This document shows positions 54,779 to 64,000 of a DNA stretch of 64,000 bases, one piece after another (the first letter of the stretch is position 1; every line of letters begins with the position of its first letter). Location of the stretch: positions 372,001-436,000 of the forward strand of contig NC_049563.1 of NCBI RefSeq assembly GCF_013368755.1, given 5' to 3'. Below the pieces are notes generated by a model. The model did not search any database. It saw nothing but the letters and a program-made list of their open reading frames with translations, and was not told where the DNA came from. The position numbers and the translations under genes are program-made. This stretch comes from Talaromyces rugulosus (lineage: Eukaryota > Ascomycota > Eurotiomycetes > Eurotiales > Trichocomaceae).

Positions 54779-57700
54779 TTAGAACTTGTATCGCGAGCCT
54801 TGTCGAGATAGAGGCTTGCCCTGTTTGTTGGCCGCTTTCAACTCTTTCACCTCGTCTGCCACCCGCTTTACCCGCTTTGTAGGACGCCCAGCATCAACAT
54901 GAAGGTGCCCCAACTCGCTCAGCGCCGTGGTGTTTTTCCACTTCAGACATCGGTGTCTCTGGTCATCTGCGAAAACCTTGGTCCGGGTGGTCATTCGCTT
55001 GGTGGGAGGTTCCTCCGACTCGGCCCTTTCGGTTGCCTGGGTGAGATAGTCGTTCCGAGATTTCATGTACTTGGTGATGTGACCACGTTGGAGTTGAAGT
55101 TCTTTCCTTAATTTGATCTCGCGGAGACCGCGCGTATCAAGCCAGCGAACAAGCTCTTCCAGCTGCTCGGGCTCGTCATAGTACCCCCAGTGGCGAGCGT
55201 CGAGGAGGCTGGTTTCACCTTCCTCGTGTTTCTTGCGTTCGGCAGGAGTCACTCGGTGCTCCTTGGCATAATTTTTTCGAATGTGTTCTGGCGGGTCGAT
55301 GAACCCCTCTCGTTCCATGTCATCAGGCCCCTGCACCCATAGTCGGCCGTTGGCATATTTCGCGTCAGCTGTCGAGCTGTTTGGAAGGCCTTCATAAGGC
55401 ATCGCATTGCGCTCAAACCACCAGTATCGGTTGCAAAACCGGTCTTTCCCCAGGCACCTGGTTCTCGGGCAATCTGCCTCTCGAAGATCGTTATCGACAG
55501 TTGCGATTTCTTCTTCCAAGGCTGTAATCTTGGCCTCTTGGTCTTCGATCTTCTTCAATATGCGTTGGTATGTCTTGGAACCCTTTGGCTGCTTCGCCAA
55601 CTGTTCTCTCCGCTCTCGCTCTGCTTCGAGTCGACGTTTGCGCTCGAGAATTCGATCTGTTCCTCCGCGAAGAGATGGACCCTCGTCTTCCGTGTCCATC
55701 ATTTCATCGGTATCGACGTCATCTTCAGATCTCACAGAATCCAACATTTCCACGTCAACAGTAGATGAAGAAGGCTTCTCTTCTTTGCCTGATTTTTCTT
55801 TCTCCTTTTCAGCTCCTTCCTTTTCAGGCTCCGGTTCATGCGCCTTCTTCTCGGCATGAAGTTTACGCAGTTCTTCGAGTCTGTACAAAAAATGTCAATA
55901 TGTTCTGGTCATCCAATAAAATAAGAGGCTCGACTTACGCTGCTTTCCGTGCTCGTTGATGCTCGATCTTTTCCTTGCGGTGTTCCGTCATTTGGTTGCT
56001 ACATTCCTCGAGGTAATTCCTGATAGCCTTGGTCTCGAGACTAAGCAAGCAAATAATCTGCAGCGCGGTAATCCGGAGGTTGACATCAAGCGTGCTGTAT
56101 TGTGTCGATACGCTTTCCTGGGTTGGCTGAATGTGCAGGGGAACGAGGTGTTTCAATATTCCTTCGCACACCTTCTCCATTTTCGGTCGCATTGACAGTT
56201 GATGTAACAGCCCGGCCATAATCACCTGCCAACCACCGTTTCGGAAATCACGTTTGCGCAGTCGATCAATCCAGTCGTACTGTTCAAACAGTTCAGTAGC
56301 TCGATGCACCCGAGGTTCTTCCGCGTCGGAAACGTCCCCATTTTCCAAGTTTTCTTTCAAAGTAGCAGCTTCAGCTTTTGCCAGGCTACTTCTTGTGGTC
56401 ATCCGGGTAACGACTGGTTCTGGCTCAGGTGTCGGTTCAGACCCATCTTCGTCCTCGGAGTCCGAGTCATCGGATTCTGCCTGGGGGAGATCAGGGAGAG
56501 ACACTTGGATGGCGCCATCATTATCCTTCTGGGCGTTGACCAACTTTTTGAGAACTGCACAGTGTAATTCAACAAACAATTCACAGTCGGCTTCGTCTGA
56601 TGAAAAACGGACAGCTTCCACAAAATCGTCAAAAGTGAAAGAGTCCAGCTGAAAGACTTCGCAGTATACATTTAGTGTGTTCCAAGTCTCGAGGAAAAGA
56701 CTGACAGACTCCGGCTTGATTTCATGCGGTAGAATATTGTCATCATCGGTGATCTCAGAACTATGGTTGAGGTCAAGCTTCAGCTTCGGTCGAGATTTCC
56801 GTCCAGGATCGTGCTTCAGGTCCAAATCTTCAATTGGATACTTGATAACGGGTGGAGGCGGTGGCTCGATCTTCAAAGGGACTACCGGAACCAGTGGCTT
56901 CCTTTCGGCCTCTTCATCGTTAACTGGTGAAGGCCCTGCTCCCTGCTGCGCGGAAACTAGGAACGAAGGATCCCCATTTAGAGAACGCTTGTATTCCATA
57001 AATTGCTCGGCCTTGTTCCTGGCTAGCTCTTGAGGAGACAGTTTTGTTTTCGTCACGTTCCCAGTTGCCGGTTTCAGTTCGGGCAGCTTCTTGGAAGAGA
57101 AAAATCCGAAATGGCCATCTTGATCGGCCCTTTTAAGGGCCTTCTTCTCGGCAACGCGAGCTCCGTACTGTAGATGTTTCGGGACCTCTATCGGGATCTT
57201 GTATTCCTCGGCGATTGACGGTTTCACCAGCCAAGGGGCTCCATTCCATGATTCTCGGGTGGTATTGTTTTTGATGAAAGCGCGAAGCATCTGCTTGGAA
57301 AAGGTCTTGCGGTCGCGCGTAATATGGTCCTGATCAAGTAGAGCTTCTTCGTTGGGACGGTCGACGATTCTAACCAAGTACCTCGCGTACGCCTCGGATT
57401 TCACAGCGCCGTCGGTGTAGTACTGGCGCGGAAAATTCATCTTATCTCGTATGATTCCGTGTAGCCGCGTGTTATCCTTCAAAACGGTGGCGACGTGTTC
57501 TCCGGGGTAAAAGTCCTGTTTGAATTCCTGCACGGGTCAACTTGCTGCCGGCAACACGACGGTTCGTCAACTTACTTCGTATATCTCATCAACTGGAAAC
57601 CAATTATCAGTCACAGTCGCAAGCCATAATTTCTTAATATCCACATACCTAGGTGGTCCACTCTTGACACGGTCGAGAACTGCACTCGGCGCAGTATAGG

Positions 57701-58147
57701 CTCCTTCAAAGCATCTGGAAAGGCGCTGTTAAGCTCTCGGGACTCTGTCATCTGGTTGCAGTCAATATCTGGCAGCGGCGGCGGCGGCGGCAGCAGGTGG
57801 AAAGCGTACTTCACTCTGCAAAGCTTCGTAAAAATTCAAGCCGGAATGGCCGGTGATTTCACAAATAAAGCGGGTTTGTTTGTAGAAATCCCGTCGATGG
57901 AGATACGACTCGTAGGTGGTGAAGACCTCATTGGTCTCGGGAATGACCCAAACCTGTTGTTATACACATCTTTGATCAGAAAAGGAAATCGTTGTGTCTG
58001 GGTAGCCGCGTATCCGTACCTCGGAGCTGTCATCTTCAATTGGCGGTTGCGGAAGATATTGAACAGGTTTCCTCTTAAATAACACCTAGGCCAGCCGTTA
58101 TTCCGCCATTCTTTCCATTTAATAAAAAAAAATCCATCCCATACCAT
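54779..58147 (-). CDS. ITC1: ISWI-complex subunit Itc1 (WAC/DDT/WHIM protein)
   Basis: Seven coding exons: 58147-58145, 58085-58020, 57953-57810, 57751-57649, 57592-57576, 57527-55939 and 55880-54779; 1007 aa. Itc1 is the large partner of Isw2 in nucleosome sliding. The first coding exon is only the ATG: GATAATG|GTATGG, with acceptor GCCTAG|GTG, which yields M-VLFKRKPVQYLPQPP, the expected family start. The WAC domain runs to about 115 (VWVIPETNEVFTTYESYLHR, FICEITGHSGLNFYEAL, then VDEIYEEFKQDFYPGE). Exon 5 has 17 nt. A DDT-like domain (SLFLETWNTLNVYCEVFQLD) is near 395-455, WHIM parts near 545-640, and the LGKDRFCNRYWWFERN motif near 785. The C-terminus is basic. Confidence 0.92.
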
Positions 58148-59153
58148 TATCCTCGAACGAACAAAAAATCGGCGATATTTTCCACCATGTAGAAGTCAAG
58201 CGGCGCGTCAAAAGGTCACCGTCCTAAAAAGGCAAGAAATTAGTTTTTTGTCATGTGAATAAATTTCGCAAAACGAAAAAGCATAGGTTCGTGTGGATGG
58301 TGACGCGAGGGACTGCGCGGTGTGTTCCACGTGGAAACCCAAATTGCTTCAAGGTCGCAGGACTTGCCTGTTATACGCGTTCAACACGCCTCGTTCAGGC
58401 GTGCGGGGACGGGCGGTTTGGTGTCGAATGACGTGGGGAGAATTGAGAGCTCGGGCTGGTGAGCACGGCGGAGGCGCGTTGTGGTGGAGGATATTGGTCG
58501 TTGTAAAGCTTTCCCTTTTTTTTTTTTTTATTATTATTTTAGCGCCGGGCAGTAGGGACGGGGATAAACGCGTTGTTGCGGCGGGGTATAAGCGTAGAGA
58601 GCTGATGGGAACGAGGTTGAGGGCGTGGGTGGCGGTGATGTGGTGGAGGTGGAGGTGGAAGTGGTGGTGGTGGTGGTGACAAAAGAGGCAGAAGGAGGAA
58701 GGAGGAAGGAGGAGAGAAGGAAAGAGAGAAGGAACGAAGCGGTGGAGGCCAAGAAAGGGACCTACAGGGCGCTCCCGGCCCAGGCGGCCCGCTGATTGGG
58801 CCAGACGAGGAGAAGAACGACGAGCCCGCGCCGGGGAAGCGGACCCGCTCGGCTCTCGCGCACCCGGTGCATGCGCGCTTTTTGCTGCTGGAAAAAATGT
58901 GCAAAATATAAAATCCCCGTCAGACAAGACACGGTCCACGGTTGCATCGGATTCTCTGTGTTGTGTGTTGTGTTAGGGGGGTGGTGGCTGCAATCTGGTA
59001 GTCGTGGGCAGCTGCTTACCGTTAGGGGCAAAGCCTGCATGGCCACTCTCTCTCTCTCTCTGACTCTCTTAGCCCGGCAACTTTCTACTCAGCACAACAA
59101 CACTGACGAATTTCTCCACGATATCACCTGTTTCTCTGTCTTTGACACGCAGT
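58148..59153. promoter_or_regulatory. ITC1 upstream region with CT-rich leader and ACGCGT boxes
   Basis: ACGCGT occurs at 58375-58380 and 58568-58573. From 58620 to 58760 the plus strand is nearly all purine and G (GGTGG and GGAGG repeats), so the ITC1 coding strand is CT- and CCA-rich, as in long fungal 5' leaders. Frames here encode Pro/Ser low-complexity only. A (CT)n run lies at 59046-59068. Confidence 0.4.
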
Positions 59154-59327
59154 ATGAGTGCGGCCTGCCCTCGTGCAACTATTTCCTATTTGGGTAATTT
59201 TTTTTTTCTCGTTTTGGTCTGATGAGTGCGTGTTGACCATGTAGCTTCAACTAGTGCTGTTCGCCATGGTTTGATTTTCGAGTTGGCTAATATCAGCTAT
59301 TCATTCAAATATTATCGCGCTATTTGA
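59154..59327 (+). CDS. possible short spliced frame or gene remnant
   Basis: An ATG at 59154 follows a pyrimidine-rich leader with ACACGCAGT just before it. The exon 59154-59193 would join by GTAATT...CATGTAG to 59245-59327 in phase, giving 40 aa that begin MSAACPRATISYLAS. There is no recognisable domain. It could be the remains of a longer gene whose promoter and first exon survive, or accidental. Confidence 0.2.
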
Positions 59328-60448
59328 CTGCCTTGATTACAAAAACCAATAGACCAGATATCAGCCTTTTCTAGGTTCTTGGCATATATGCGAGCTGTCC
59401 AGCATCCGACGACGCGACATATCGGTATATCCTGCTCAGCCACAACCATCGGATCACCACCAGGATTAAATATCCCCACGTTGAAATTCAATATACTATT
59501 GTTCTTACCCAAAATGTGAAACCCCGCGATATTTGAATCTTCTACAAGGTTGGTGTCAAGCGATGTCTGTTTGTTCCTCCGTCAACCAGCAGCACTGCTC
59601 GGATGGTATAGTATATTTGCAGTCTATCGTGACTGCGTAATCCCTGTGCCATTCCAGTTAATTCTCCAGGTAATCCTGTAACTAATATTCGCCTGCATGA
59701 ACTTCGTTGCGCTGTTCAAAGCGTCTTTGTTCGGCCTGTTGGAAACCCTGCTCCTTTGAACTGAGCTGCATCGAAACCCTAATTGCAATGACGTCGACGG
59801 ATAAATCGGGTGGACAATCACTCAGGCACTCACAAGCCCCCTAGACGAGCTGCTCCCAGTAATAAGCCCTAACAGTAGTATCTAACACCCACAAGCGACA
59901 ACCCGTCAAGAAGACAGGCACAAAAAAAAGCCGCAACAAGATTAGGGACAGTGGTCGATCGCCTGACAGAGAAAGATGCGCCGAGCCGAGAGTGACGAGT
60001 CCGGGTCCCGCACGCTAATCCCATTTTGGTCATAGCTCAGAGCCGGAGGTTGAGTGCAGGGCGCGCCGCGATTGGTTGGGAAGCTGCTGCCAAGTGGGGC
60101 GCCTGCAGCTCTCCACCACGTGAAAATACAAATTTTGATCGTGCAATTATGTAATCTATATACATGTATAAACCAGTTGACAAATGTATTAGAATTTAAT
60201 TATATATCGAATGAAGGGCCGGTGTATTAGGTTGCATAATAATGACCATGTAAGAAAATTTACAAGTGGCGCTGTGGCGGATCATGACGGAAGGTGGCCA
60301 AACACCATCAATATACCAATTATATCAACTAATGTTGACTTGAATTTCACTCAAAGTAATTTAGCATCAGTAATTACACTCGAAATTTCCTTCGAAAATG
60401 GGGTGAGGCAATCAAAAACTCCAACGCTTACCCCAATTGACATATCTA
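59328..60448. other. intergenic region, gene-poor
   Basis: AT-rich at 60120-60230, otherwise mixed. A 90-aa frame at 60211-60483 has no motif. No tRNA or other RNA gene is recognised. Confidence 0.4.
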
Positions 60449-60946
60449 TACACCAGCTACACTCACCACTACAGCGTCCGTAACTGGTCGTCCTCGGAAT
60501 GGCAAACCGCCTGACCAAGGCTCATCGCAGACACACCCACAATAATCAAAGCTGCAGGTATCCCCCTATCTCGCGGCATAGACGATCCTCGACCACCAGA
60601 AATTAGTGTCACCAAGGGCATCAGATTCAACGAGGCTGGAGACAATGCACGCGAAAACTTTGTTTTGAGTGAAGAAACACAGGAGAACATTACAAAGACG
60701 AATCGCAGGCCATATGATCGTGTTGTTTGCGGTGTGCTGCTGAGGGCGTATATGCTTGCCCCTCGCCAGTTTCGTGTAAGGTAAGCAAGTACATGTAACT
60801 ACTGCGTAATGACGGAAAAGAAAAGAAAACTGAGGATATCCAGTGGGGATGGCATGTGGGACGATGAAATGGAATGGGTCCCGGTTCGCAAATTATACCA
60901 TGACTTGTGGCCAGATGAAGAGATCAACAGTCCGTTGGAATATTAA
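60449..60946 (+). pseudogene. decayed gene of a fungal hypothetical family
   Basis: The frame 60449-60780, an intron 60781-60834 (GTAAGC...CTGAG) and 60835-60946 encode protein-like text: SVRNWSSSEWQTA, stop, then IADTPTIIKAAGIPLSRGID, GIRFNEAGDNARENF, TNRRPYDRVVCGVLL and ISSGDGMWDDEMEWVPVRKL, ending PLEY. The pattern (I-x-F-N-x-x-G-D, later R-x-PYD-x-VVC, later SSxDG and W) recalls a large family of uncharacterised Pezizomycotina proteins. A TGA at 60512-60514 interrupts the frame; CGA to TGA is a single C-to-T change. No start codon was found upstream. It may instead be a live gene with an unseen intron around the stop. The decay agrees with the gene-poor setting. Confidence 0.5.
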
Positions 60947-60993
60947 ATATATCAATATGAAAATTTTGGAATTTGATTAATTTCTAAAATTAT

Positions 60994-62771
60994 CTAACTG
61001 GTAAAAAATACAACCATGAAGCTAACCCAGCTGCCCACCACCCCCAGAGCGGAATAAGAGCTCATAAACATCAGTGGCACAAACTCGTACCGGTTAAAGC
61101 CAAAGACAATCTGGTGGATGAGCGAGCAGTAGATAATCAGCGGAATGCTGATGGCAATGTACACAAAAGAGAATCGGTCTAGCAAGAACACACGCGGCCG
61201 CTCCGGAACGGGTGCAACTCGGTCAAAGGCAAACAGAAACAAGATCAGCCAGAAGATCGTATACACCGTCTTCACCGGAAATTCAGTGGCCGTAAAGAGA
61301 AGCGGGAACAGAGAGACATGGCCGGCCACGGCCAGTGGTCGAAAGGCGCCCAAGTACCGCCGGTCTTTTAGTGCGATCAAACTGAAAGGAATAATAATCA
61401 GGAGAACGGCTTTCTCGTGCACATGCCAGCCGAAGAGGAAAGACGCATAGCCACACAGTGTAACTGCGCCTACGAAGATATCCCATTCTGGACGGAACCA
61501 CAGTTTGATAAGAGATAGCTAGAACATGTTAACACACACAATGCCAAACTACCGGGTTCATACGTACCAGTTGGAAGAAAAGGGTCAGACCAAAGGTATG
61601 CTCCTTGGTGATTTGCGGAAGTACCGCAAACGAACTATCGCCAACCAAGCCCCGAGTGACACTCTGTGCGGCTTCGTAATTAACAGACAGACCCAGACGA
61701 GGGCCAACTTTGAGAATATCAGTCATTTCCGGCGTCAAACAAAAAGAATTCATAGAAAAACATACGTGGAATCAGCAATCGGTCTGTAAAAGCATACATG
61801 GCCCAAATATTTGGAGCCCAGTACGCATGTGTAAGACCACGAGAGAACGGGAAGAGCCGATCTTTCAGTTGAAGCAATTGGCTCCAGTAAGCAAAGGGCC
61901 CGAATGCCAGCGCAAAGATAGCAACCACGCTAACCCCGAGCTTGATCGTGTTCCAAATCTGGGGACGAAATCGCGGGCTAAGGCAGTAGGACCTCAGCAG
62001 GTAAACAAACCAAGCCAGAGACAGGTATAGGTATATATGTTTGAGACACAGCAGCACAGCAAAAGATATCCCGCTGTAGAGAAGGGTCGATTGCCTGCGC
62101 GCCCAGATGATCGACAAGATCAAAATTCCGTACAGAAACCCATTATATTGGAAGTGGATGTGGTCGATGATGAGTAGGCCGGGCGAAAGCAGGATCGAGA
62201 GACTCGCAATGTGCGCCAGATTTGTGTTGTCCGGGTGGACGGATTTGACATATCTGCATGCGAAGTCAGTGAGCGCCCGCTATATAAAGATAAATATAAC
62301 CAACCGGTTCAATGCAAACGCCAAAACCAGCTCCGTGACAATCACCGTCGCGCGTTGAAAGTATACAGTCTGCCACGAGTCGTAGTTGAGGTTGTTCACA
62401 ACCAGCATGGCAGGGTCCGCATAGTACGCGACCTGCGAAAGAACCCATTCAAAGGCAGCGAAAAAAGGTGGATAATCGAGGGTCCATTCCGACGTTTTCT
62501 GCACAACGGTTTATGAGCGGAGCTCCGGATGACTTTTTCGTCTGCTTTTCATACCTCGTAATACCATTCCTGCACGGGGAGAGAGTTGGTAATGGCAAGC
62601 CAATTGCGGTGTACTTCAAAATCGGTCGACTTGCTATACACAAGAAAAATTAGTTTCTGGCAGGCAATCCACGATGCGCGCGCAACAAACGTACTATGCG
62701 GGAAAGAGGAGCACCTTGAAGGCTGCTGCAACCAGGGCGCATTGCGCCAAAGAGGGGTAGAAATCAGGCAT
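60994..62771 (-). CDS. ALG8: ER glucosyltransferase Alg8
   Basis: Six exons: 62771-62695, 62633-62555, 62498-62305, 62253-61766, 61707-61568 and 61518-60994, giving 500 aa. Alg8 adds the second glucose to the dolichol-linked N-glycan precursor in the ER. The protein has many hydrophobic segments. Family motifs: [60 protein letters not shown], and [20 protein letters not shown] with [29 protein letters not shown] and the WTLDYPP phrase suit Alg8/Alg6; length and the DFEVHRNW start favour Alg8. The start [10 protein letters not shown] was chosen because it fits the family; an upstream in-frame Met would add a doubtful segment. The intron-3 donor is weak (GTTGGT). Confidence 0.9.
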
Positions 62772-63164
62772 TTGCTGATGGTGGTTGCATGGTCGAGCTT
62801 GAAAGGAAAGTAACTTGACGGAATCCGTACGAAGGAGTGAATGCTGAACGACTGCAGAATGGAAGCCACGGACTGCGGACATGAAGCAATCGCACTGAGG
62901 CGGCACGTGACCCGTCGTCATCCGCGGCGTGAGGCCAAGCTGTCAAGAAGCTAATTGGTCAGCATCGTCCCCCATGCATGTGCAGTCTCTCATCTTGCTG
63001 GCCCCTTGGAGTTGATTTGATTCTGTAACATTATTGCTTAGATTTTTTCTTTCTGCTGTAGCTACTTCTTGAGGGTTTATTTGCTTGTTTTGCTATTGTA
63101 GATAGGGCGGCGCTTGATACGGGTGATTCAAGATTGAAGACACCACACGAACACCATTGCAGCC
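62772..63164. promoter_or_regulatory. ALG8 / lectin divergent promoter
   Basis: 393 bp separate the ALG8 start (minus) and the lectin start (plus), both genes of the secretory pathway. No UPRE-like site was identified with confidence. Confidence 0.4.
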
Positions 63165-64000
63165 ATGAAGCTTTCAGCGTCTCTGGCCTTTTGCTTGACA
63201 GCTGTCAGCGCCCAGTCGGTTATTGAGAGCGTCAGCTTTGGATATGGAAACAAGTAAGTTTGTTTCGGTGCAAGTTGATCATCCTGCTAATGCTCGACTT
63301 CAGGATATCTGAAAGCGCAGGCAGCATCCCCGGGTGGACTGTCAAGGGCGAAGCTCACCAGCCACAAATTGTCTGTATTCTGTTGAGGAGTTTCCATGGC
63401 ATGACTAGCTAACATATTTGCAGCTCTCAAACAAGGTGATTCTAACACCTCCAGACCCTGGCCACACAAGAGGCTCTTTATGGGCCGAGAATGCGTATGT
63501 TTGGATGTACTTTATATAACTTTTGGTCTTGCTAATTTTTTATTCTCTACAGTCTTTCAGAGTCCAGCTGGAACGCAGAATTCCAGTTCCGAGCCAGTGG
63601 CCCAGAAAGAGGCAGCGGCAATCTTCAAGTATGGTATGTCAAAGACGGTGAGAGCAGCATTGGCTCGTCGAGCATCTACACGGTGGGAAAATTTGACGGG
63701 TTCGTCTTGACTATCGACACCCACGGCGGAAGAGTGAGTCACTATTATTTAGGTGCCAATGTATCGCACTAATGTGTTCTTTTGCAGGGCGGAAGCATTC
63801 GCGGCTTTCTCAACGACGGCTCCATAACTTACAACCAGCACGCCAATGTTGACAGTCTAGCCTTTGGCCACTGCGATTATCCATATCGCAATCTGGGCCG
63901 TCCATCTATAGTCGAAATCAAGCATTCCGGCGCGATATTCGAGGTCATTGTCGACCAGAAACTGTGCTTTCAAACCACCAAAGTCGGCCTCCCGTCGGGC
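63165..64000 (+). CDS. L-type lectin domain protein of the secretory pathway (3' end outside window)
   Basis: Exons 63165-63253, 63304-63370, 63424-63494, 63553-63733 and 63788-past 64000; all joins are in phase. The visible 207 codons hold a signal peptide (MKLSASLAFCLTAVSAQS) and an ERGIC-53/VIP36-like lectin fold: SIPGWTVKGEAHQPQILSNK, VILTPPDPGHTRGSLWAEN, WNAEFQFRASGPERGSGNLQ, VWYVKDG and FDGFVLTIDTHGGRGGSIRG, then FLNDGSITY. These lectins carry high-mannose glycoproteins between ER and Golgi (Emp46/47, ERGIC-53). One donor (GTCTGT at 63371) is unusual but is the only one that keeps the frame. The membrane anchor, if any, lies outside the window. Confidence 0.9.

Noticed and set aside
57836..58147. 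103-aa minus frame starting at the ITC1 ATG
   Set aside because: It reads through the first intron in the wrong frame; splicing directly after the ATG gives the WAC protein.
58349..58939. 196-aa minus-strand Pro/Ser-rich frame
   Set aside because: Low-complexity translation of the CT-rich ITC1 upstream region; no start context, no domain.
1..64000. tRNA or rRNA genes
   Set aside because: I looked for T-arm GGTTCRAATCC-like signatures with paired acceptor arms and found none I could support by eye; a tRNAscan run would settle it.
1..64000. Secondary-metabolite gene cluster
   Set aside because: No PKS, NRPS, terpene synthase, P450 or major transporter was seen; the acyl-CoA dehydrogenase and Zn2Cys6 factor stand among housekeeping genes.

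Overview
This window is nuclear DNA from a filamentous ascomycete (Pezizomycotina), most likely Eurotiomycetes. Genes are dense on both strands. They are broken by short introns (about 45-70 nt) with GTRAGT-like donors and CTRAY branch sites. The encoded proteins are typical fungal orthologues: a Zn2Cys6 regulator, Rad18, Pol delta subunits, Leu5, Pex12, Atp25 and Itc1. Gene models were built by joining reading frames at splice sites and checking phase and recalled family motifs. No alignment or database search was run.

Layout. 1-2.7 kb: the end of a zinc-finger-like gene, a spliced CYSTM gene and a small membrane protein. 2.8-5.6 kb: an unusual gene-poor island with a dense array of short hairpins downstream of a minus-strand gene for a basic RGG-rich protein, plus a TATA box and duplicated upstream element. 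6-10.7 kb: a nuclear coiled-coil protein and POL3. 11-20 kb: a Zn2Cys6 factor, an eIF2-alpha kinase, an acyl-CoA dehydrogenase and a zinc-finger protein. 20.5-31 kb: FIG4, TTI2, CCA1 and TRS85. 31-41 kb: an AIM9-like phosphotransferase, CHM7, the divergent pair RAD18/POL32 and a secreted GH125 mannosidase. 41-50.5 kb: a CorA-like protein, PEX12, the divergent pair ATP25/NMD3 and an orphan protein with a PCNA-binding motif. 51-58 kb: ESF2, LEU5 and ITC1. 58-61 kb: a gene-poor stretch with a broken gene. 61-64 kb: ALG8 and the start of an L-type lectin.

Themes. Three genes act at replication forks and in post-replication repair: POL3, POL32 and RAD18. The RAD18/POL32 spacer carries two ACGCGT boxes 17 bp apart and the POL3 upstream region carries one. 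ALG8 and the lectin act in glycoprotein synthesis and transport, and GH125 acts on mannans. TRS85, FIG4 and CHM7 act on membranes. NMD3 and ESF2 serve ribosome assembly.

The most interesting signal is the 2.8-4.3 kb hairpin array. Repeat copies keep a common loop (ATCAC core) while both stem strands change together. The mismatches on the plus strand are mostly C/A pairs that become G-U wobbles on the minus strand. This suggests a structured RNA transcribed from the minus strand, probably the 3' part of the mRNA for the RGG-rich protein.
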